This document shows, in pieces, positions 20,724-29,675 of a stretch of 64,000 nt of DNA; positions within the stretch are counted from its first letter, which is position 1, and each line of letters begins with the position of its first letter. A program made the position numbers and the translations under genes. The DNA is taken from assembly GCF_904848625.1 (NCBI RefSeq), contig NZ_CAJHCP010000001.1, positions 496,001 through 560,000 of the forward strand, written 5' to 3'. This DNA comes from Paraburkholderia metrosideri (GTDB taxonomy: Bacteria > Pseudomonadota > Gammaproteobacteria > Burkholderiales > Burkholderiaceae). Under the pieces are notes generated by a model, which saw only the letters and a list, made by a program, of their open reading frames with translations, was not told the DNA's origin and ran no database searches.

Positions 20724-21080
20724 ATGCTGCGGGCCTTGATTTTCGCCAGCGCGCTTGCCGTACCACTATCGGCAGCCGCGTTTACGGGAGGCGACCTCAA
20801 CAAGCTATGCACGAAGACCGACATAGCATCGCGTAGTGCATGCGCGGCTTATATCGAAGGCGCCGCCGACGGTATCTTCAACACGATCGATGCAATTGGC
20901 GGCACCACCGGTCCGCGTGTCGGCCAGTATTTTTGCTTGCCACCCGACGCCCGCTCGGCGCAATTAACCGACGCGGTGCGCAAATACATCGCGGAAAATC
21001 CGAATGTTTCTGGCTACAACGCCAGCACTGCCATTTCGCTGGGACTCGGCAAGGCGTTCCCTTGCAGGAACGGAAGCTGA
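20724..21080 (+). CDS. Small secreted Rap1a/Tai-like protein
   Basis: 118 residues with a clear signal peptide (MLRALIFASALAVPLSAAA). The mature part has the cysteine and glycine pattern of the Rap1a/Tai family (FTGGDLNKLC, ACAAYIEGAADGI, CLPPDA, KAFPC), four cysteines in all. Founding members are periplasmic immunity proteins against type VI amidase effectors (Ssp1, Tae4), but many members are orphan periplasmic proteins. No effector or type VI gene lies nearby, so an immunity role is not supported. AAGGA precedes the start. Confidence 0.78.
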   Translation: MLRALIFASALAVPLSAAAFTGGDLNKLCTKTDIASRSACAAYIEGAADGIFNTIDAIGGTTGPRVGQYFCLPPDARSAQLTDAVRKYIAENPNVSGYNASTAISLGLGKAFPCRNGS

Positions 21081-21390
21081 CCGTAGTCATGCCGGCTGAC
21101 CCGTCCCCGTGAGGGACGCAGCGCGGGCACCTTTTCCCCCCCGGCGAGGACGAACACCTAAGATGCTGGAAGGTGTAATGGACGTGCGACGAATGTGGCA
21201 TTGATCCATCTCGCCGGCTCTGCGCAAGCGCTGGCAGCGAGAGCGCGATGCCGTGAGTTCCCCGGCACGCGTCGTGCACCGCACGCAGCGCATGCAGCGC
21301 CCGCAACGCCCGCAACGCCCGCAACGCCGCCCATGCGCTTCACGCGCAGCGGTCCTGTCTACCCGTCAAGCCAGGAGGATCTCGCCCGTT
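21081..21390. other. 310-bp gap with a 9-bp tandem repeat
   Basis: No supported gene. CGCCCGCAA is repeated at 21298, 21307 and 21316 and then breaks off near 21327. The mscS frame is open upstream to 21253 through the repeat, but the ribosome site at 21373-21378 places the real start at 21391. Confidence 0.6.
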
Positions 21391-22617
21391 ATGGTTACTT
21401 TCGACGACTTCAGCCGCTTCACCGATTCGCCCCTGCACACGTGGCTCGGCACGTTGATCGTCTCGGTCATTTGCGCGGTGCTGGCCGTGGTGATTCACCG
21501 GCTCGGCTCGCGTATCGTGATGCGCCTGGCGAAACCTCATCCGCTGCCGAGCGTGATATTGCGGTACATCAACAAGCCGTCGCGGTTCGTCCTTGTCATC
21601 ATGGTGCTGGAGGGAATCTGGGCGGAAGCACCGGATACGCTGAACTACATCGTGCCGTTGCGCGACGTTACCGCGATCGCGCTGATCGCCGCGCTGACCT
21701 GGCTGTCGGTACGCTCGGCGGCGGCGATTGGCGAGGCGATCATCCGCGCCCATCCGCTCGACACGGCTGACAACCTGCACGCACGCCGCATCCACACCCA
21801 AGCCCGGGTGCTGGCGCGTTCGGTGATGATCGTGATCGTGATCGTCGGGGTGGGCGGCGCGTTGATGACTTTTCCGAATGTCCGGCAGATCGGCGCCAGC
21901 CTGCTGGCGTCAGCGGGCGTGGCCGGTCTGGTCGCCGGTATTGCGGCACGGCCGGTGCTCGGCAATCTGATCGCCGGTTTGCAGATTGCGTTGTCGCAGC
22001 CCATCCGCCTGGATGACGTGGTCGTGATTTCGGGCGAGTGGGGGCGTATCGAGGAAATCACCGGTACTTACGTGTCCGTGCGGCTGTGGGACCAGCGCCG
22101 GCTGATCGTACCGTTGCAATGGTTCATCGAGAATCCCTTTGCCAACTGGACGCGCAGCAGTTCGCAAATCATCGGTACGGTGTTTCTGTTCGTCGATTAC
22201 CGGATGCCGCTCGCGCCGCTGCGCGAAGAGCTGGCGCGGATCGTCGAAGACGCGCCCGAATGGGATCGACGCGTGCAGGTGTTGCAGGTGACGGACGGCA
22301 CTGAACGCGCGATGCAGTTGCGCGCACTGGTCAGTTCGCTCGATTCGGGGCTGAACTGGGATTTGCGTTGCCGTGTTCGTGAGGGCTTGCTGGATTTCAT
22401 TCAGAGGCACTATCCGCAGTACTTGCCGAGGGCGCGTGCCGAGGTGTCGGCGGAACTGGATGTCGGTCTGGACGAGCCGCCGCTCGACTGGGTACCGCGC
22501 AGTGCGCAAGCGCCTGCCGGCAGTACGGCGGCGAATACCGAAGCGGATCCGGTGGCGAGCCGGATCGGTCGACCGGGTGTTGGGGATGTTTCGCAGAAAG
22601 CGAGGGAAAAGGCTTAG
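21391..22617 (+). CDS. MscS-family mechanosensitive channel
   Basis: 408 residues from the ATG at 21391, chosen because AGGAGG lies at 21373-21378. Four to five membrane helices occupy roughly residues 15-200. The pore helix and upper beta domain carry the family signature (LLASAGVAGLVAGIAARPVLGNLIAG, then IRLDDVV and WGRIEEIT near 205-240). The channel opens on hypo-osmotic shock to release solutes. The C-terminal 50 residues are polar and variable. The gene for trehalose-6-phosphate synthase follows by 233 bp, so both ends of osmotic response are neighbours, though co-transcription is not shown. Confidence 0.92.
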   Translation: MVTFDDFSRFTDSPLHTWLGTLIVSVICAVLAVVIHRLGSRIVMRLAKPHPLPSVILRYINKPSRFVLVIMVLEGIWAEAPDTLNYIVPLRDVTAIALIAALTWLSVRSAAAIGEAIIRAHPLDTADNLHARRIHTQARVLARSVMIVIVIVGVGGALMTFPNVRQIGASLLASAGVAGLVAGIAARPVLGNLIAGLQIALSQPIRLDDVVVISGEWGRIEEITGTYVSVRLWDQRRLIVPLQWFIENPFANWTRSSSQIIGTVFLFVDYRMPLAPLREELARIVEDAPEWDRRVQVLQVTDGTERAMQLRALVSSLDSGLNWDLRCRVREGLLDFIQRHYPQYLPRARAEVSAELDVGLDEPPLDWVPRSAQAPAGSTAANTEADPVASRIGRPGVGDVSQKAREKA

Positions 22618-22850
22618 CGAGAGCTAGGGGATAATCTTCTCACCGCCCACAACGAAGCTAGGCAAGCCGCGCTATAGAACCGATCCCACCTTTGTGCGGT
22701 CGAAACGTCCACTCACTCACGAATCCGGCGTGGCCTCGCGTGCTTCACCAGGCCTCGGGCAGTCGCGGTCGCAACGTCATCGCGTTCGCGGCGCGCATCA
22801 TGCCCGAGGTGCGCAACGCTGCGTCGTGCGAACCAAGGAGGACATGCACT

Positions 22851-24263
22851 ATGGGCCGATTGATCGTCGTGTCGAATCGCGTTGCGACACCCACTGAAAC
22901 CAAAGGATCGGCGGGCGGGCTGGCTGTCGGCGTGTTCGGCGCGCTAAAGGATGCGGGTGGCGTGTGGTTCGGTTGGAGCGGTGACGTGGTCAGCGAGACC
23001 GTCGCCAATGCCGGGCCCACGCTCGAACAGGACGGCGCGGTGACGTTCGCCACGGTGGGCCTCACGCGCAAGGACTACGACCAGTATTACCGCGGTTTTT
23101 CGAATGCCACGCTGTGGCCGGTATTCCACTACCGTAACGACCTCGCACGCTATGAACGTGAGGAATATGCGGGCTACCGGCGTGTCAACGCATGGCTCGC
23201 GCACAAGCTGATCAAGCTGCTCGAACCCGACGACGTGATCTGGATTCACGACTACCATCTGATCCCGTTCGCCGAAGCGCTGCGCAACGAGGGCATTACA
23301 AACCGCATCGGCTTCTTCCTGCACATTCCGTTTCCTGCTCCGCAGATCCTGCTCAACATCCCACCGCACGAGGAACTGGTGAAGTCGCTGTCGTGCTACG
23401 ACCTGCTGGGCTTCCAGACCGCAACAGACGAAGAAGCCTTCCGGGATTACGTCACCCGTCATGCACGCGGCTCGGTCGGCAAGGACGGCGTCGTCGAAGC
23501 ATTCGGGCGCAAGCTGCGCACAGGCGTCTACCGGATCGGTGTATTTCCCGACGAAATCGCCGAACAGGCGAAGCGTTACGAAAGCCGTCAGCACGTGCTC
23601 GATCTCAAGCAGAGTCTGGAAGGGCGCAAGCTGATTATGAGCGTCGACCGGCTCGATTATTCGAAGGGGCTTGTCGAGCGATTCCGCGCGTTCGAGCAAT
23701 TGCTGGAGCGCTCGCCGGAGTGGCGTGGCAATGTCACGCTGGTGCAGATTGCGCCGCCCACCCGGTCCGACGTCGCGACTTATCAGAAGATCCGCCAGGA
23801 CCTCGAGTACGAGGCAGGGCGAATCAATGGCCGGTATTCGGGCCTCGACTACACGCCGATCCGCTATCTGAATCAGCAATACGATCGCTGGAAACTGATG
23901 TCGCTATTCCGCGAATCGCAGATCGGCTTCGTCACGCCGTTGCATGACGGCATGAACCTCGTCGCCAAGGAATACGTTGCCGCACAGAATCCCGACGATC
24001 CCGGCGTGCTGGTGCTGTCGATTTTCGCGGGTGCGGCGGCGGAGCTGAGCGGCGCGTTGCTGGTCAATCCGCATGACGCAATCGGTATGTGCGAAGCGTT
24101 GCAACGCGCGTTGCAAATGCCGCTCGACGCCCGTCAGAGGCGTCACGAGATCAATATGGCGGCGTTGCGCAAGAACGATCTCGGTGTGTGGCGCGATACT
24201 TTCCTGAGCGATCTGCGTAGTGTGCCGGTGCAGAAACCGGGCAAGGGCGGCGGGCATAAGTAA
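22851..24263 (+). CDS. otsA: Trehalose-6-phosphate synthase (GT20)
   Basis: 470 residues from the ATG at 22851, preceded by AAGGAGG at 22835-22841; the frame opens earlier (22692) but without a site. It joins UDP-glucose and glucose-6-phosphate. Family marks: GRLIVVSNRV at the start, GGLAVGVFGAL near 23, WIHDYHL near 130, IGFFLHIPFP near 150, VDRLDYSKG near 265 and PLHDGMNLVAKEY near 362-375. No trehalose-6-phosphate phosphatase (otsB) gene is adjacent, so it must be elsewhere. Confidence 0.95.
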   Translation: MGRLIVVSNRVATPTETKGSAGGLAVGVFGALKDAGGVWFGWSGDVVSETVANAGPTLEQDGAVTFATVGLTRKDYDQYYRGFSNATLWPVFHYRNDLARYEREEYAGYRRVNAWLAHKLIKLLEPDDVIWIHDYHLIPFAEALRNEGITNRIGFFLHIPFPAPQILLNIPPHEELVKSLSCYDLLGFQTATDEEAFRDYVTRHARGSVGKDGVVEAFGRKLRTGVYRIGVFPDEIAEQAKRYESRQHVLDLKQSLEGRKLIMSVDRLDYSKGLVERFRAFEQLLERSPEWRGNVTLVQIAPPTRSDVATYQKIRQDLEYEAGRINGRYSGLDYTPIRYLNQQYDRWKLMSLFRESQIGFVTPLHDGMNLVAKEYVAAQNPDDPGVLVLSIFAGAAAELSGALLVNPHDAIGMCEALQRALQMPLDARQRRHEINMAALRKNDLGVWRDTFLSDLRSVPVQKPGKGGGHK

Positions 24264-24348
24264 TGGCGTGGGCCGACGCGATTGTTCCTGAGCGTGGTCC
24301 TGTAGGGAGGTGGCGATTCGCCCTTGCCGCGAGGCGACGGGGGCTTGC

Positions 24349-25530
24349 ATGCTAACGACCCTGGCCGTCGCCGGATACCGGTCGTTACGCGAACTGATCG
24401 TGCCGCTAGGCCGGCTGAACGTGATCACTGGCCCGAACGGCAGCGGCAAGTCCAGCGTGTACCGTTCGCTGCGCCTGCTCGCGGAAACTGCCCGCGGCGG
24501 CGTGATTACGGCACTGGCACGCGAGGGCGGTTTGCCGTCCACGTTATGGGCCGGTCCCGAGCGATTCTCGCGGGCCGTGCTGGCAGGTGAGTTGCCCGTG
24601 CAAGGCACGCGGCGCAAGGAGCCGGTCAGCCTTCGGCTCGGCTTCGCCAGCGACGAATTCAGCTACGCGATCGACCTCGGATTACCCGCGCCGGAAATGC
24701 CGTCGCCTCTGGTGCCCAGCAAATTCCTGCTTGATCCGATCATCAAGCGCGAATGTATCTGGAGCGGGCCGGTGTTGCGGCCGTCGGCGGTACTGGTCGA
24801 CCGGCATGGCGTCGCGCTGCGCACGCGCGACGAGAATGGCGACTGGCAGACCGTTCCGCAGCCGGTCGCCAGTTTCGACAGCATGATGACGGAGTTTTCG
24901 GACCCGCGCAGTGCGCCCGAAATGATCACGGTTCGCGAGCAGATCCGTTCGTGGCGCTTTTACGACCATTTCCGGACCGATGCCGACGCGGCTGCGCGTA
25001 TGCCGCAGATCGGCACGCATACGCCGGTGCTGTCCAACGACGGCTCTGACCTTGCTGCCGCACTGCAAACCATCCGCGAGATCGGCGATCCGCTCGCACT
25101 CGACAGCGCGATCGACGACGCTTTCCCCGGCTCGCGTCTGGACATCGACACACATGACGGCCGCTTCGAAGTGGTGATGCAGCAGCACGGCTTGCTGCGG
25201 CCGCTGAAAGGCGCCGAGTTATCTGACGGTACGTTGCGCTATCTGCTGTTGGTCGCGGCGTTGTTGACGCCGCGTCCGCCCGCGCTGCTCGTGCTGAACG
25301 AACCGGAAACGAGCCTGCATCCCGATCTGCTGCCGGCGCTAGCCCGTCTGATCGCACGGGCTTCGGCCCATTCGCAGGTGCTGGTGGTGTCGCATGCGGC
25401 GCGTCTGATTTCGGCGCTTGAACGTGAGGAGGCGAGTCAGTCGATCCTGCTGGAGAAACACTTTGGCGCAACCCGTATCGCCGATGCGGACGAGCGCGAT
25501 ATTCCCGCCTGGAAGTGGCCGTCGCGTTAG
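24349..25530 (+). CDS. Orphan AAA family ATPase (SMC/RecF-like)
   Basis: 393 residues from the ATG at 24349; a GTG at 24310 is possible but has no spacing for a ribosome site. Walker A is GPNGSGKS at 28-35; the ABC-like signature is replaced by LSDGTLRYL near 297; Walker B with catalytic Glu is LLVLNEPETSLHP near 312-325; the switch histidine is in VLVVSHAARL near 350. This is the AAA15/AAA21 type found alone or with nuclease partners in OLD, Wadjet-like and other systems. No TOPRIM or nuclease domain is fused and none is adjacent, so function is unknown. Confidence 0.82.
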   Translation: MLTTLAVAGYRSLRELIVPLGRLNVITGPNGSGKSSVYRSLRLLAETARGGVITALAREGGLPSTLWAGPERFSRAVLAGELPVQGTRRKEPVSLRLGFASDEFSYAIDLGLPAPEMPSPLVPSKFLLDPIIKRECIWSGPVLRPSAVLVDRHGVALRTRDENGDWQTVPQPVASFDSMMTEFSDPRSAPEMITVREQIRSWRFYDHFRTDADAAARMPQIGTHTPVLSNDGSDLAAALQTIREIGDPLALDSAIDDAFPGSRLDIDTHDGRFEVVMQQHGLLRPLKGAELSDGTLRYLLLVAALLTPRPPALLVLNEPETSLHPDLLPALARLIARASAHSQVLVVSHAARLISALEREEASQSILLEKHFGATRIADADERDIPAWKWPSR

Positions 25531-25562
25531 GTTGGTAAAAGGTTGGCAAACCGGTTGGCAAA
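25529..25562. repeat. Three 11-12 bp direct repeats
   Basis: AGGTTGGTAAA (25529), AGGTTGGCAAA (25540) and CCGGTTGGCAAA (25551) are consecutive and overlap the end of the ATPase stop codon. Confidence 0.75.
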
Positions 25563-25788
25563 GACGCTGCAGGTCGACGGCGGATGTAAGCTGAATGTAA
25601 CAGCGCGCAGCAAATGCAAGACTCGGCGCCACGCCTGCCCTGGTAGGGAATAATGCTTTGATGCCGGTCGCACCGGCTGGCCGTGTGCGGACTACCGCAT
25701 TGATTGGATGTAACGGCGCTGTCATACTCGGCGTCGCTGATGTGCACCGCCAGGAGGCGCAAGCCATCAGTCCACGGAGACAGACAAC

Positions 25789-26856
25789 ATGAAGATTGCG
25801 CAGATCGCCCCCCTGACCGAATCGGTGCCGCCCAAGCTGTACGGCGGTACGGAACGCGTCGTGTCGTATATCACCGAGGCGCTGGTCGAGCTTGGCCATG
25901 ACGTGACGTTGTTCGCAAGCGGCGACTCCGTCACCAGCGCGAAGCTCGAAGCTGTCTGGCCGCGTGCACTGCGTCTGGACCCGGGCATCCGCGATCGCGT
26001 CGCGCCGCACATGCTGTTAATGGAACTCGTGCGCCGCCAGGCCGAAGATTTCGACGTACTGCATTTCCACCTCGACTACTACTCGTTCTCGGTCTTCAAG
26101 CGCCAGGAAACGCCTTTTGTCACGACGATGCACGGTCGGCTGGACCTGCCCGAACAGCAGCCGGTGTTCGATACGTTCAACACCGCGCCGGTCATTTCGA
26201 TCTCTAACGCGCAACGTCATCCGTTGCCGCAGGCCAGGTGGCTGACCACCGTTTATCACGGGCTGCCGGAGCAGCTTTACACGCCGCAGCCCGTCGAACA
26301 GAAATACCTCGCGTTTCTCGGCCGTATCTCGCCGGAAAAGCGCGTCGACACGGCCATCCGGATTGCCGGCCGCTGCGGTATGCAGATTCGCATTGCAGCG
26401 AAGGTAGACGAAGCCGACCGCGAATACTTCGAGCGCGAGATCAGGCCGTTGCTGGACTTGCCGTACGTCGAATTCATCGGCGAAATCGCCGATGGTCAGA
26501 AAGCCGAGTTTCTGTCCGGCGCCCATGCGCTGCTGTTCCCGATCGACTGGCCGGAGCCGTTCGGCCTCGTCATGATCGAAGCAATGGCGTGCGGCACTCC
26601 GGTCATCGCGTTCAATCGCGGTTCGGTGCCGGAAGTGCTGGAAGATGGCGTGACGGGCTTTATCGTCGAAGACGAGATTGGTGCGGTGGCGGCGATCAAC
26701 CGTCTGCACAAGATGCCGCGTGCGGGCGTGCGGCAACGCTTCGAGGAGCGCTTCACGTCGCACCGGATGGCGCAGCAGTATGTGGACGCGTATCAGTCCG
26801 TCATTCGTGCGCAGAAGCGATCACGCTTCAAGGTCATCGATACGTCGGGAACCTGA
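25789..26856 (+). CDS. GT4 family glycosyltransferase
   Basis: 355 residues, GT-B fold. The N-terminal half starts MKIAQIAPLTESVPPKLYGG with the glycine loop YGGTERVV used by GT4 enzymes, and the C-terminal half has LGRISPEKRVDTAIRIA near residue 178 and the nucleotide-sugar motif PEPFGLVMIEAMACGTPVIAF near 256. GGAGACAGACAAC precedes the ATG. It probably transfers a hexose to a small acceptor or glycan; the acceptor is unknown. It stands alone with its own terminator and is 5 kb away from the polysaccharide locus. Confidence 0.9.
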   Translation: MKIAQIAPLTESVPPKLYGGTERVVSYITEALVELGHDVTLFASGDSVTSAKLEAVWPRALRLDPGIRDRVAPHMLLMELVRRQAEDFDVLHFHLDYYSFSVFKRQETPFVTTMHGRLDLPEQQPVFDTFNTAPVISISNAQRHPLPQARWLTTVYHGLPEQLYTPQPVEQKYLAFLGRISPEKRVDTAIRIAGRCGMQIRIAAKVDEADREYFEREIRPLLDLPYVEFIGEIADGQKAEFLSGAHALLFPIDWPEPFGLVMIEAMACGTPVIAFNRGSVPEVLEDGVTGFIVEDEIGAVAAINRLHKMPRAGVRQRFEERFTSHRMAQQYVDAYQSVIRAQKRSRFKVIDTSGT

Positions 26857-26906
26857 GCGGGGCCGTGTTGGCTCGCGTTGTCCTGATTGGGCAAGTCGAG
26901 CGACCA

Positions 26907-26948
26907 ATAAAAAAGAACGGCGGTGTGCAATGCACATCGCCGTTTTTT
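26907..26948. terminator. Bidirectional terminator between the GT4 gene and the SYLF gene
   Basis: Stem ACGGCG-g-TGTGC / GCACA-t-CGCCGT with a three-base loop, followed by TTTTTT at 26943-26948; an A run at 26909-26914 gives a T tract for the minus strand. Confidence 0.85.
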
Positions 26949-27059
26949 ATACCGCCCGAGGTTTGCAACGCGTGCGCGCTGAAGCTCGTGTCAAGTTACT
27001 GCTGCGTGCCGGCGACGAAAGCCCACACGCAGCTCAATGCAACCGGTGCGCGTCGCCCC

Positions 27060-27653
27060 TTAAATCTTCAGGCGCGTCACTTTGGTGCCCGCTAGCGACA
27101 GGTCGCCCATCAGGCCGGCATTGGTCAGCACGAATGCCTCGACCGGCGCGGTTGCCGTGTTCGAGTCGATTGCGCCGTTTGCGCCGACCGTGATCAGCGC
27201 GACCGATGCGTCACCGCCAACCGACCAGCCGTCGGCATTGCGGAATCTGTCGAGCGCGTCCTGCGTCATGAACAGGAAGATCAGGGCCTTCGACTGCGCG
27301 CCAGCCTGCAGCCCGAACGAGCCGGAGATCGTGCTGTAGTAGCCGACGGTGCTGCCGCCGACACGCAGTGCACCTTCGCCGTACTGACCGCCGACGATGA
27401 AGCCCGCTTGCAGAACCGACGGGAACACCAGCACGCCGCGCGCCTTCGAAACCAGTTCACGCGAACCCTTCACCGTGGTGAACAGCCGCGACATGGTGCC
27501 GTCGACACTGGCGTCGATCGACTGCCGTTTGGATTCATTGGTTGATGAGGTGCCCTTGTTGCTATCCGAGCCGGTTGTTGTACAACCCGCGAGTGCAAGG
27601 CCTCCGAAAGCGAGCGCAGCGGTAGTCTTCAGCATGAAGTTTCGTCTTTGCAT
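27060..27653 (-). CDS. SYLF (YSC84) domain lipoprotein
   Basis: 197 residues. The N-terminus MQRRNFMLKTTAALAFGGLALAGC has a twin-arginine-like start and a lipobox LAGC with Cys24. The rest is a SYLF domain, visible as SKARGVLVFPSVLQAGFIVGGQYGEG and GSFGLQAGAQSKALIFLFMT, a lipid-binding fold found in eukaryotic YSC84 and in many Burkholderia lipoproteins. Likely outer-membrane or inner-membrane anchored; precise function in bacteria is not settled. Convergent with the GT4 gene. Confidence 0.88.
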   Translation of the reverse strand: MQRRNFMLKTTAALAFGGLALAGCTTTGSDSNKGTSSTNESKRQSIDASVDGTMSRLFTTVKGSRELVSKARGVLVFPSVLQAGFIVGGQYGEGALRVGGSTVGYYSTISGSFGLQAGAQSKALIFLFMTQDALDRFRNADGWSVGGDASVALITVGANGAIDSNTATAPVEAFVLTNAGLMGDLSLAGTKVTRLKI

Positions 27654-28155
27654 CGTTTTTCTCCGTCATGGTTCCGGGGCGCAACCCCAGTAAGAGTGCT
27701 AGGTCGCTTTTAAGTTATATCACACGGGAGCGCAAATAGCGCATTTCGCCGGTAGGCGAAAAGCCTTACGCGGCGGGGCTTTGCGGCGAATCGTAAGGTC
27801 TCTGGCTGTAATTTTGACCGGCTTCGCGAAGCGCCACGAACGCTTCGTATGACGTGATTGATTCGACGGTTTATGACTCGCGCCTGGTTCGCGCCTGGCG
27901 TGAAGGCTGCGAAGGGACGCTGATTGACGGCCGATCAAGCTGGCCTTTTTTACCGATTTTCGTGTGCGATGTATCGATGAAATCAAATTGAAAGTGTTGT
28001 TTGCGCGCAGCAGTTGCGGCTGTAGGGGGCCAGCCGGCGGCGAGGGGGAGCGAGGAAGGATGGGTGGCAGCGAAGCGCATGCCAGAAAACCGCGCCTACG
28101 TTTGAGCGGCGCAGTTCCACCGTCGTGATTTGCACGAGCGTCGGCATGGCCGTGG
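27654..28155. other. 502-bp stretch without a supported gene
   Basis: It should contain the SYLF promoter (27660-27730 is relatively AT-rich, with TTTTAAGTTATATCA). A possible hairpin pairs CCTTACG with CGTAAGG around 27763-27815. A minus-strand frame at 27720-28163 exists but is basic, of low complexity and lacks a ribosome site. Confidence 0.5.
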
Positions 28156-28605
28156 TCACCCATGGTTGGCTGGACTTTTCACCGGCGGCGGCCGGCGCAA
28201 CGCGCGGCGCACCATGCCGATCAGTAAACCGATCAGAAACAGTACGACTGCCGGCACGACCCAATAGCCGACGAACGCATGCCACAAGTAAGACATCAGC
28301 GTAGTGCGCCGCACACTGTATTCATGGATCGCATCCTTCTGATGCGGCAGGTTGGCGGCCAGCACATCGGCCGGACAGCCTGCGGCTTGCGCCTCTTCGG
28401 GCATCCCATGACAGCGCGCGGGGGCGCCGGCGGCGCGTTGTGCGTCGGTGAAATTCCAGGTGGTCAACTCACGGTTGAGGTCGACGGCGTTATAGGCCAT
28501 TTCCTCGCGGATTTCGTTGACCGCCACGATCGCCACGGGCACGGCCCAGAATACGATGACGACGAGCCACCGCCTCAACCAGCGGTTTTTATGCTTCGAT
28601 ACCAT
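28156..28605 (-). CDS. Small two-helix membrane protein of unknown function
   Basis: 149 residues from the start at 28605, which has GGAGG eight bases upstream; a start at 28617 is less likely. Membrane helices are at about residues 13-33 (WLVVIVFWAVPVAIVAV) and 108-132 (FVGYWVVPAVVLFLIGLLIG), leaving a central soluble region of about 75 residues with two cysteines (ARCHGMPEE, AAGCPADV), likely periplasmic. The C-terminal tail is basic, consistent with cytoplasmic placement. No family recognised. Confidence 0.75.
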   Translation of the reverse strand: MVSKHKNRWLRRWLVVIVFWAVPVAIVAVNEIREEMAYNAVDLNRELTTWNFTDAQRAAGAPARCHGMPEEAQAAGCPADVLAANLPHQKDAIHEYSVRRTTLMSYLWHAFVGYWVVPAVVLFLIGLLIGMVRRALRRPPPVKSPANHG

Positions 28606-28910
28606 CCTTGCCTCCAATCGATGCTCAGCAGCACCAACGACAAGATGGCGGCCCGTCTAATGTGGTTGATTTATATCTGGGGGGGTGGGCCGTCTCCGCA
28701 GCCATCATAGAAGAAAATGGCGGGTTAGGGCGGGCGGACTGCGACGGGGCGACGGGACGAGCGGCGGAAGAAGAAGACGGACGGGTGGCCGCGCCAGCCG
28801 ACAGCGCGGCCCAATCAGCACGATGAGCGTTCCAGCAACCCGATGAACGAAAGGACCAACGCCGGCACCGCGCGCTCGCCACTCGCGTTCATCAAGCGAG
28901 AACGCCGCAA
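28606..28910. other. 305-bp GC-rich stretch, nothing recognised
   Basis: Lies between two minus-strand genes. It contains no convincing hairpin terminator or promoter that I can see, and the open frames inside it have no ribosome sites. Confidence 0.4.
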
Positions 28911-29216
28911 TCAGTTAGCCGGCGCGGACGACAGGCACGTCTTCATGAACGCCTTGCGGTCGTCGCCCTTCTTGCCGGTGGCCTGCGTGTTACACACCTT
29001 CATTTTTTCCTGCTGGGTCATCGGCGCGGCCGCGGGTTTGGACGACAGGCACGTTTTCATGAACGCCTTGCGGTCATCGCCTTTCTTGTCGCCCGCCTGC
29101 TTGTTACAGTCGGCCATTTTCGTTTGCTGGCTGTTCTGCGCGAATGCCGGAGTGAACATGGGTGACGTAAGGACAGCGCCGAGCACCAGCGTAGCAATAG
29201 CGGATTGGATTTTCAT
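28911..29216 (-). CDS. psiF: PsiF-family periplasmic protein with two repeats
   Basis: 101 residues from the start at 29216, preceded by GGAGTG; the frame opens to 29297 but that part precedes the signal. A signal peptide ends at PAFA near residue 26. Two PsiF repeats follow, each with a Cys at its start, a KKGDDRKAFMKTCLSS end and near-identical sequence, also almost identical at DNA level. E. coli PsiF is phosphate-starvation inducible and of unknown function. A Pho box was not identified upstream. Confidence 0.88.
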   Translation of the reverse strand: MKIQSAIATLVLGAVLTSPMFTPAFAQNSQQTKMADCNKQAGDKKGDDRKAFMKTCLSSKPAAAPMTQQEKMKVCNTQATGKKGDDRKAFMKTCLSSAPAN

Positions 29217-29675
29217 GTGACACTCCATCGGTGGTGAAAACGTTTTTGGTCGTTCATGCGCGTGGGTGTCAACGGCATCCAGGGACCCGCGGCGCATCCA
29301 TTATGGCAAATGCTGTCTGCGAGAACGGACAAAAGCGCATTCCGGTTGACAGCCTGGGCCACTCGTTTTCCCTCGGCATACGGACATCGCAGCGGGCTTC
29401 ATGCGACGCTGCCGTTTGAAACAGGCGAATGAACGGCGTAATAAAATACGCTATGCATTCCAGATCAATTGAAATGGCAATTTCAAACGATTTAGCCTAC
29501 CTGCTATTCAATCAGGATGATAAAAAATTGAAAATGCTTTTCGCATTGCTGCGAATGCACCCGAATAGTAAATCGGCATAAAATTCCGCCGGCGATCGCG
29601 TGAGTAATTCTGGCCAGACAAGCGGCCGGCGGTCGTCACTGACTCGCACCCGAAGCTGGCCATAGGAGGCTCGCC
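29217..29675. other. 459-bp non-coding stretch with three small hairpins
   Basis: The half near 29430-29585 is AT-rich. Hairpins: GCGTA/TACGC (29436-29451), TTGAAAT/ATTTCAA (29469-29486, 4-base loop) and TTCGCA/TGCGAA (29540-29555, 4-base loop). It should hold the psiF promoter and the yciI-like promoter; a small RNA is possible but not shown. Confidence 0.55.

Noticed and set aside
20724..21080. Type VI effector-immunity pair
   Set aside because: Only the immunity-like protein is present; neighbours are housekeeping or unknown.
27720..28163. 147-residue minus-strand gene
   Set aside because: No ribosome site, very basic and low-complexity, spans the likely SYLF promoter region.
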